Below, in pieces: positions 55,956 to 64,000 of a stretch of DNA of 64,000 nt (position 1 is the first letter of the stretch; each line of letters starts with the position of its first letter). The notes below the pieces were generated by a model, which saw nothing but the letters and a program-made list of their open reading frames with translations, was not told the DNA's origin and ran no database searches. Origin of the DNA: Rhipidocladum racemiflorum (Eukaryota > Streptophyta > Magnoliopsida > Poales > Poaceae); NCBI GenBank assembly GCA_036346355.1, contig CM070576.1, forward strand, positions 15,111,558-15,175,557. The letters run 5' to 3'. Both the position numbers and the translations under genes were made by a program.

Positions 55956-56744
55956 ATTTAATACCTTTGGTAAAGATAGTTTTACTTTAGAGACAAAAAT
56001 ATAGAGGTGACGTTCCAGGCTACGCTGCGCCGGGTGTCATACACACAGTCCCTCGTAGTACTTCATCAAGTTTAACCTTAATGGCAGATGAAACACTAAT
56101 GATTAAAGAATTTGACGCTTTGTCGAGCTGATACGAATGAAAAGTGCAGCTCAATGAGCTGGCATCGTACAGATCAGGCTAAGTATTAGGAGTAAGAAAC
56201 CAATTTATATTAGGGTAACTCTTTAGAGCAATGGCGCAGGCAAAGGCTGGGCCCTTTTTTTCGAAGGATAATGGGAGCTGATGTGAAGACCAAGAAAAAG
56301 GACTTTGGCTTGTGGCATAATTGAAATTTCCATTTTGGGAAATTTGAAAATTTTCAACTAGTGAATTTTCAACACGAATTTTCAAAATTTCAACTGGGCA
56401 AAATTTCAATTTGGGGGACTCATCACCTTAGGATTTGATTACCTTTCCAATTTAGTCTCGGATGTTTAAACACGGTGCAACAGGGAAAGACAGACTCTGC
56501 TCTAAAGAAGAAAAGAAGAAACGAAAAGCTCAGAGAGTAGATCAGTATCGATCACTACCTGCAACTGCAAGCAAGGAACCATGCTTTGGAAAAAGCAAAG
56601 CAAGGTGCGGCGATGCCAAGAGTATGTACCATTGCCATTAGACCCATCCAACAAATCGCTGCTCGATCTTGCAGTACCTTCTGCTCCAGAGCTTTGCCAC
56701 CAGAAATGACCCAGCGAAATTTTCTTTCATTTTGAGCGAGATGA
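55956..56744. other. Unassigned DNA
   Basis: There is a short A/T repeat 'aattttcaacacgaattttc' near 56,350, and otherwise nothing recognised. Confidence 0.45.
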
Positions 56745-57230
56745 TCAAGTGATATATCTGCATCCGGGACTGGATTTCTCGGAGAGGACTTCTCTTTTCA
56801 AGTCTTTGTTTCGCTCCTCCTCGGCTTGATTTGCCACGCGGCTCTAGAGGTACTACAATTGCATCGTGTGCATAGAAATATATAAGCTTGTCGGACCAGG
56901 GATTAAGCATCTCACCTTTGTAGGGAGTGGAGAAGTCTTAATCTGCAGCCGATGGGTTAGATATATTTGTCACGGTGTTTGCTTAATTTGCTGCTGCTAT
57001 TAATATCCTGCGGAGTTGTTCAAAATGACAACGGAACCACCCGAGCAACTTCTGGTTGGTACCTCTTCACCTTACTAACCTCGCGATTGGCAAAGTAGAG
57101 TTGTTCGTTTATAGTAGTGTGTTTGAAACTTCCTTTGTGCACCATTTGCATCCGTTTGTCTTAATCAACCTGCTGTTTGTCTGTTTCTAAACCCCAACAA
57201 AGAAAGAAGTTACCTTAGGAACTGACAAGT
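56745..57230. repeat. Dispersed repeat family, copy 2 (most complete)
   Basis: The left part matches 63,590-63,824 ('gagaggacttctcttttc', 'gcttgatttgcc', 'agaaatatataagctt', 'attaagcatctcacctttgtagggagtggag'). The left and right parts match 30,085-30,195 and 30,800-30,970. The 90-codon minus-strand ORF (56,638-56,910) within it has no recognised domain. It provides the unoccupied version of the Helitron insertion site at 63,824. Confidence 0.65.
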
Positions 57231-58195
57231 TCAGACTTGATATTTGAATTTGGCAAGTTCAACAGGCCGATTTAAAACTAGTTACCGGTAGGAACCGACA
57301 AGAAACTCTACCCGCCAAGGTGCGGGATTTTCTACCAAAACAGATTTTGGAATCATGGCCGCGACTTGCTATGATGTGAAGAATATTGCTAATTACCATA
57401 TGGAACTTGTCATGACATGCTACCGACTAGCATTATATTTTGAGTTATACGTACAAATCTTAATTGAAATCTAGCAAATTTCGAAATTTGACTTGGTAAT
57501 CATGGCCTAAAACTTTACTATCGGAATATGTGCAAATTTAGAAGAAAATGGTAAAAAGTAAAATTTAAGATTTTATTTTTAATTTTTAATTTTCATGTTT
57601 GTATATTGAGGTGTTTTGTTCGATATCCATATATACCATGAAGGAAAAAGTTTGGTCCGTTCAAACTAATATAACGTGATGGACCTTTAAGGTTTCTACC
57701 AAAGTACGGTTAGGATTCTTAAATATATCGAACATGAGAAAATGAAAATATAGCCGGTGAATCCCATGGGTTGATGTATACGTTAAAAATAACACATTTG
57801 TTCATTTTTAGTAACTAATGCAAACTCCCGTTAAGCTCGATCTTAAATACCATCCAAACTCCCGTTAAGCTCGATCTTGAAAGCCAAGTAAACAATGATG
57901 ACTGCAAAAAAATCCATTCCGGCAAGCCTCTCAATGCTCGTGAACTTGTTCATTTTTAGTAACTAATGCAAACATGGAAATTCAATATTATTTAACCGTC
58001 CTCTAACTTGTTTTGAAAAATAACACATTTTTGCCACACCAAAGATAATGGCGTGGCTAAGAAGATTATTTTTCTGAAAATAAGTTCGACTTACCACAAA
58101 GCACATCGCAGACATTTACAGACGTTTACCGAACTGTGAAAAAGAATCAGTAATAATTAAAGGTTATCATAAATGATTGTTGTCTCCTTCATTGA
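57231..58195. other. Unassigned AT-rich DNA with short direct repeats
   Basis: 'ttcatttttagtaactaatg' is present at 57,801 and 57,949 (148 bp apart), and 'aaactcccgttaagctcgat' at 57,822 and about 57,855. Nothing else is recognised. Confidence 0.5.
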
Positions 58196-58199
58196 AACC

Positions 58200-59470
58200 A
58201 CAAGCAAAGTACTCGTTGTCACCTTCTACGTCAGCGAACTCCTCTGTGGAAGGCTGGTATGTTGCAAGGTGAGTACACAACCATACTCGTAAGCCTTGGA
58301 AACATAATGCATGATAACTATATGCAAGGCTTGACAAATGAAGGCATAATATGGCTCATTTAGCATAAAGTAGAAATTTAACTCTAAATACACTATTAAT
58401 TTCGTAAAGCATCATTTGATCAAGTATAGTTGCAATAATTCAATTTGAAATGACAACTAGAATAGGTTCCAACTACCTGATTGGCTCCATCTACCAAACA
58501 ATAACCTGAGAGCTCCAACCACTCATAGGTTCCCAAAACCTAATAGGGTTCACCGCTATTAGGTTTCATCGCTGATAGTGTTCACCTCGCCCGCTAAGGT
58601 TTCACCGCTGATAGGGTTCCATCTACCTAGTTCAGAAGCCCCATCTTGCGCACTGCGAGTGCTTCCAACTAGCACCCACATTCCTCCCACTGGTGAAGCT
58701 AATAACGAGACGCACAAATTAATTGGCCTTGTCGTGCCCATTTAGACTTGCGGTTGTACGGTAGTGCTTTGTTTGAAATAACACACGCTTCGGTCCTTAA
58801 TTGACTAGGGCGAAACAATCACTTTACAAGCCTCTTGCACCCACCTAACTTCCCATATGCCCCGGTCTAAAACTCTTTTCCATTTATTTTGTTTAACAAA
58901 CATGAAACTCAACCGTATTGTGCTACTCTACTAGTTATCAACAATTATAATAAATAATACTAGTTAGGGTGACAAGGATACACAATGCTCAACGCCAAGG
59001 AGTCATACCGATTCTGGAATTTAACTAAACACTAAGACCGAATTTAAAATCTATTGCATAAAAGTAAACATGCATTAATTTAAAACAACATAAGCATTTA
59101 AAAACTTGGAAGGTCAAGGAAGACTTGCCTTTACTGTATGCTGCTGGTTCTACCTCTTGTTGATTTTGCGAAGCCTCGACGACGACGTCTATAAGGGAAA
59201 ACAAGCTCAAATAAATAAAAGACATACAAATAAAATTCAATAATTGAAAAGAATGGTACTGGAAAGTAAATCTTGAATTTAGAAATTTGAATCACTGTAT
59301 TTGAGCTCGAACGAAGTAGAACGTGCTCTCAGAAGTGGGTCGGATCAAGAAATTCTGAAAAAAAAGAAAAAGGAAAGAGAGAGAAGGTGACATGTGGCGC
59401 TTTGCTATTGGTCAGGATTTTTGCAGTTTCTGGAAAAATAAGAAAACTAACTAAAACATAGGACCGATGT
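58200..59470 (-). mobile_element. Gypsy-type LTR-like segment, minus strand
   Basis: On the minus strand, 59,170-59,070 reads '..gtcgtcgtcgaggcttcgc..' then 'aaaggcaagtcttccttgacc', which parallels the 'aggtaagtctccttgatg' landmark of the copy A/D LTR family, followed by AT-rich DNA. It is a distant relative or another family, and its ends were not found. Confidence 0.4.
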
Positions 59471-59769
59471 GTCAGTGGCTCGGTAGGGACGACACACGGT
59501 GGGTACGCGACAAGGCGGTAGCGGACCTACGGTGGTGCGACGAGAAGACAGTTGGTTGGCACAACGGATTGACGCAAATAGAGGGGCGGAAAATAGCGAG
59601 GATGAGTGGCGCAGTGCGGTAGATGAGATGCGGTGGAGGCCCACCAGTACAATAAACGGCAATGAAGGAAGCTCGAGGCCAGCAATGGCGATGGTGATGC
59701 GGTGGGCTCCGACGAGATATTTTTTGTTGTAGCTTCGTGCAGCGTGGCTCAAAAACAAGAGAGAGATGA

Positions 59770-61400
59770 GCAGTCTGTTATAGACGATTTATTACACACC
59801 AGCTGTCTATGACAAGGAAGCATCACAGATGGTTCATACGAAAGAACCATTTGTGATTCTTAATCACAAATGGTTGTTACCTTAAAACCGCCTATGATAT
59901 GTACTTTTTTGAATAATTTTTTTCTATTTTATAACTAGCATCAAGAATCATGCTAACTATGCCCTCTATGCAAATAATACAAACACATAACACATACAAA
60001 TAACACAATAATACAAGACAAGAATTCATAATACACAGTTAACAACACAGTCGACAAGACAACAATCGACAGTTGAAAAACATTTACACAATTTATAGTT
60101 GGAAAAATTCACATGGCAATTAATCTACAGTTATATGAATAAATGTCCCTAAGGACTATCCAAGCCCCTAAACTCACGTTTGCGATGGATCACATCAGCA
60201 AGGAAGAAGGTGGCGAGCTCTTCTCGAAATGTCTCGAGAGCGTCCAAGGGAAAAGTAGACTTGGAGAATTTCATGTCCTGCGCTAGGAAGAATAGCTATT
60301 ACTGAATAGCTTTAATTATGAAGAATGAAATGCATGTAGACAAATTGATGTAGTTAGGGTTGCATACCTTGGGTATATCTGACCATTGAGCATCGATGAC
60401 GTCATATGTCTAGTGCATTAGTAGAAGCCACATGAATGTTCTTTTGACTCCTGATGGCACTACATAAATACAATATATATTTCTCAGTTGGAGGGACATT
60501 ATGATAATTATTTTAATTTGTATAAGAAATGTTATTATAGTTTGTGCTTGAAAGTTCATCATATGTAGTAGACTATAGGCCCACTGCTTTTTGTGTCTCC
60601 CTCTAAGGTCATCATAATTATTGAAAATCCTACGTAAATTAATTCCATAAAGATAATTTGTAAGTGTTTTAAAAGTAGATGGGAGACAATTGCAATCAAC
60701 AAGAAAACATGTTTCCACCTTGTCTTATTGTCTCCTCGGCAATCAAGCTAGGGTCTAGGAATCCAATCGGTTTCCATTTGCGTGCTGCAAATTTGATCAT
60801 GTATATACATACGACACACCAATTGCTATTACATATTTATCCATATAAATAATGTAATGGACCGTAGGCATAGGATGATAGATACATATTACAACGTCCA
60901 AGACCGTAGGATTGATACGTTGAGCTAAATGAGGTTGAAGAGTTGAAATAAGCCCTTGAAGTTCATCGAAAAGTGCCCTGCATCATGGTGGAAATGGGCC
61001 TTTGAGAATTTGACCATGAAACCCGAAGCAACATTTGGCCTGTTGGCCTTCTACATGTACCATCCATGCAAATTATGGCATGCCAATCCATGGTTGCCCA
61101 AAACCTAGTCGGGAACTAGGGGCTTTCCTAATGTGAATTTCAATGATCCCAGAGCTTTGGCAGATCCTTTCAAGCCTGGTTCTTTGTGGATTTTATCTTT
61201 GAGATCCCGACGACTGTCGGCTTGGCCTATATACATTGGAAGGAGTGGACCCTTGTAGAGGTGGAGGGGTTAGTTCCCGAGGTGGAGGGCTTGGTTTTCG
61301 AGGCAGAGGAGGGGTCATTTGCTGAGGTGGTGGAAAGCTTGGTTGCCGAGGTGGAGAAGGGCTCGGTTGCTAAGGCGAACAATCCGACTGGATAGGAGGC
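59770..61400 (-). mobile_element. CACTA-type transposon remnant
   Basis: Subterminal-like words 'tcacagatggtt', 'aaccatttgtgatt' and 'atcacaaatggtt' occur in both orientations at 59,822-59,875, as in grass CACTA elements. A minus-strand gene end follows inside (60,149-60,410). 61,250-61,380 repeats 'gaggtggagggcttggtt'. No intact CACTA terminus was found. Confidence 0.4.
60149..60410 (-). pseudogene. Ulp1-like C-terminal exons of the CACTA remnant
   Basis: An exon ending with donor 'cccaag|gtatgc' (60,368) reads VIDAQWSDIPK. After a 90-bp intron with acceptor 'gcgcag', 60,277-60,149 reads DALETFREELATFFLADVIH and stops after REFRGLDSP. The (R)EELA.FFL..VI pattern resembles the C-terminus of Ulp1-type cysteine proteases encoded in grass CACTA and MULE elements. 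An upstream frame (60,718-60,410) with NNYDDLRGRHKKQWAY may belong to the same gene. Catalytic residues are not visible. Confidence 0.4.
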
Positions 61401-62014
61401 GAGTAGATGCTCCTTGTAGGAGACATCACCATATCAAGGAAGATGTCCTTCTTGAGCCACTACACGAATGTGTGGATAGCATCCTAGAGCATTGTGATAT
61501 TAAAGTTCGGTGGCTTTTCTAGTGGGGCAGCCCTAAAAAGGTTTATGGACATTATCTACCTAATCCTTTGCCAAACTAGCCACTAGAGCGGCGCCATGGA
61601 CCATCGTCCCTATTGGCTATGGAAACACCAAGCCACAACCAGCCTCGACTAGAAAGGAGCTCCTAATGCATAGCTGAATCCTATAGGAGTTGGGTGTTTG
61701 CAAAACAGAACACCATCATGGTGACATTAGTACATGAAACCAGATGGCAAGATACATTATCACAAGGAAAATCGGACATTACCTAAGAATTGACCAGATG
61801 TTGCACATCAATCTCCTCCAATAGTGGCATGGATGCGCAACTACTACGACGGAGATTGGGGCTGAACCGAGGAGCATCCCCTTTGGCCTAGGATTGACAT
61901 AATTCTTCAAGACTTACATTCATTTGATCCAACTAACACCTGAGTTCAGTATTATTCTACTTCATTTTCAATCAGATCTCTAACAATAGCTCCTCTTTTA
62001 TCCATTCCTGGAAG

Positions 62015-62019
62015 GGTCT
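62015..62019. repeat. Left 5-bp duplication of the solo LTR
   Basis: GGTCT here equals 63,585-63,589. Confidence 0.8.
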
Positions 62020-63584
62020 TATTGGAAATATGCCCTAGAGGCAATCATAGAGATGATTATATTTCCTAATGTTCATGATTTATCATCTTGTTACTTGAAT
62101 AATCTCATAATTATTGATTTAGCAAGTATGTGACTTGTTAGTGAAACTCTATAATGACCGCATGATGATTATTTTAATGTAATCCCTAGTCGATAATCAT
62201 ACGAGGACACATATGTAAAGGCTAGCATATGTATTGGTTGATGACCATGTTTCACGGGTCATAGATATGGAGATATCAAATCAATAATATGGACTCATGT
62301 TAGAGAACATTGAGTTGGATCGATCTACCCTGAGACACTGCAATAACATTGTATTCTTCGTGTCATCAGTTGGTCTCAGAAAAATGTGTATGTTATATCC
62401 TTAGACCTGATATTGTCACATATTCTTGAGATGTGTAATGACTTACTTAGGGGTTGACAAACGCTACTCCATAACTGGATAGTTATGAAGGTAGTTTTTG
62501 GGTTTGTCATGAAGCATGTTGCAAGATGTGGTCGATCAAGATAGGATTTGCCCCTCAATGCAACGGGAGAGATATCTCTAGGCCCGTCGAGTGTTCGGAT
62601 TCTAGAAATGCATGGCCGTGCTACTTGCGGTTAAGAGTTAACTGTGGTTTGGGATTCTGAGTCACATATCGAGAAAGAGTGGTTGAGCTAACCAAACAAG
62701 GATGACATGAACTCACCTTGAGCTTGACCGATATCGTGAGGCAAAGGAAAAAGCATATGACTGAGCATTGTTAAGGTTCATCCAATGTGATCTTTACGTA
62801 TACTTGGGAGTCGGCATATTCTACTAAGGACCGCTACCAATTAATGGTGTCAAGTAGGGGTACTCAGGCCATGTCTAAGTACACGTGAACCTATAGGGTC
62901 GCACGCTTAAGGGGTTGGAATTGAACTCTGATGGTGATCAGAGTTGGAAATGCACCGGATGGTGATCCGAGTTCGTGTGAGTTTAGAGTTCGTAATGGGC
63001 TTCTAATGTAGAGCCCATTATGGGACATCTATATAAAGAGATAGGTGGTGGCAGATAAAGGTGTTAAAGAAAATTGTGTTAGACACATCAAGAATTCGAA
63101 ACTCCTGAAACCCTAGCTATCGCTCTCCCTTCTCATTTAATCCGCACGACCAAAACTAGTATTCTGATGTGTGGTGTTCCTCCCTGTACATGTGGATACC
63201 TTGGAGGTGTTGCTGCAAGGCTTCAACGCTAGGACGATCTGCAACCTGAGTCCATCACGAAAGGTTGTGAAGGGGCACAAGTCTACAACGTCTGGTCGGC
63301 AAACTGGTCGGGGTCAATCTGATCTGGTCGGCAAATTGGTCGGTGCTGATTGGTTCTTGTTGGGAAGCTAGTCAGAGTCCATCTGTCCTAGTTGGTGAAC
63401 TGATCAGCGTCGGTCGAATCCGATCGAAGCTGGTCAGTAAAGGGATGCGTTGCATTGACTCTACTTCTACTACGGGTTTGCGCGTCTAGTGGTAATTCTA
63501 TGATCTATTATTTGTAGCGGTTCCTAGATTATGGGGTAGAAAATTTTAATTTTATGATACAGTAGCTTACCCGCTCCCCAACAG
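62020..63584 (+). mobile_element. Solo LTR of a BARE/Angela-like Copia element
   Basis: It starts TATTGGAAATATGCCCTAGA (consensus TGTTGGAAATATGCCC of the BARE/Angela/RIRE1 group) and ends CCGCTCCCCAACA. It is flanked by an exact 5-bp duplication. No PBS or coding region follows, so recombination between the two LTRs removed the interior. It has TATATAAAG near 63,031, as expected for an LTR promoter. A 'ggtcggcaaactggtcgg' minisatellite lies at 63,291-63,345. Confidence 0.88.
63031..63038 (+). promoter_or_regulatory. TATA box of the solo LTR
   Basis: 'atctatataaagagata' lies in the 3' half of the LTR, where the U3/R boundary is expected. Confidence 0.55.
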
Positions 63585-63824
63585 GTCTCTGCATCTAGGA
63601 GTGGATCTCTTGGAGAGGACTTCTCTTTTCTCTTTAATTCTTTATTTCGCTCCTCCTGGGCTTGATTTGCCTCGTGGCTCTAGAGGTACTAGAATTACAT
63701 CATGTACATAGAAATATATAAGCTTATTTTGTCACAGATTTAAGCAGTGTCGGACCAGGAATTAAGCATCTCACCTTTGTAGGGAGTGGAGAAATCTTAA
63801 TCTATAGCTAATGGGTTAGATATA
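63585..63824. repeat. Dispersed repeat family, copy 3 (truncated)
   Basis: It matches 56,765-56,965 and is cut on the left by the solo LTR and on the right by a Helitron end. Confidence 0.65.
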
Positions 63825-64000
63825 CTAGATAGAGTCGCGCGCCATGCGAAATTTGCTTTGAGGTTTTTTTGCAAAAAAAACAGTAGGATGACCTTAATGT
63901 AATTCCGATTTTCTCACGGTGGTTTTCTAAAAATGGGCTGGGTAGGAGACGTTTGCGAATTTGTGTAATGATGGGGTCCTTTTTGCAAAAAAAAAAACAG
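63825..64000 (-). mobile_element. Helitron 3' end, reverse orientation, continuing past the window
   Basis: On the minus strand the sequence ends 'gcgcgcgactctatCTAG' followed by T (63,824 complement). The related unoccupied site at 56,960 reads 'gatatatttgtc', so the insertion lies between A and T. The 'ttttttgcaaaaaaa' stretches inside resemble 50,550-51,640. Confidence 0.65.

Overview
This window is nuclear DNA from a flowering plant, almost certainly a grass (Poaceae). It holds GT-AG introns, long LTR retrotransposons, Helitron ends of the CTAG|T type, a Stowaway MITE with TA duplications, CACTA-, hAT- and Mutator-type transposons, and a BARE/Angela-like solo LTR. No tRNA, rRNA or intact ordinary host gene was found. 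Most old coding regions are broken by many small indels, so calls rest on protein motifs read across frames. The species cannot be fixed from the sequence alone.

Layout. 1-5,028: an assembly gap, then two fragments of one gypsy-type LTR family meeting tail to tail (+ then -). 7,299-18,236: an old Ty1/Copia element with both LTRs, PBS, gag knuckle, protease, integrase, RT and RNase H remnants, split by about 4 kb of foreign DNA. 20,262-25,258: a short Copia-type LTR with its PBS, then a full-length member of the gypsy LTR family. 25,293-28,682: a non-coding LTR element on the minus strand whose interior is two minisatellite arrays. 28,811-29,360: a non-autonomous hAT element. 30,979-32,336: a long-TIR element flanked by a 12-bp direct repeat.

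33,771-46,702 is the centrepiece: a 12.9-kb Mutator-like element (MULE) with long TIRs and an exact 9-bp target duplication. It holds a decayed MURA-type transposase (acidic N-terminus, MuDR N-terminal domain, DDE domain, SWIM finger, zinc knuckle), a multi-exon plant mobile domain (PMD) gene, a small unknown CxxC protein gene, and a GRF-type zinc-finger/coiled-coil gene. Three of its apparent promoters share a palindromic motif, and it has its own tandem arrays and hairpins. All genes point the same way, which suggests one multi-gene mobile unit.

46,840-47,240: the 3' exons of an unidentified minus-strand gene next to the MULE. 48,228-51,669: two consecutive Helitron ends; the first Helitron carries a spliceable three-exon 88-codon frame. 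51,941-55,360: a Stowaway MITE, a gypsy-like LTR segment and a CACTA-like MITE. 56,745-63,824: members of a dispersed repeat, another LTR-like segment, a CACTA remnant with a possible Ulp1-like C-terminus, and a solo LTR with an exact 5-bp duplication. 63,825-end: the start of a third Helitron, in reverse orientation.
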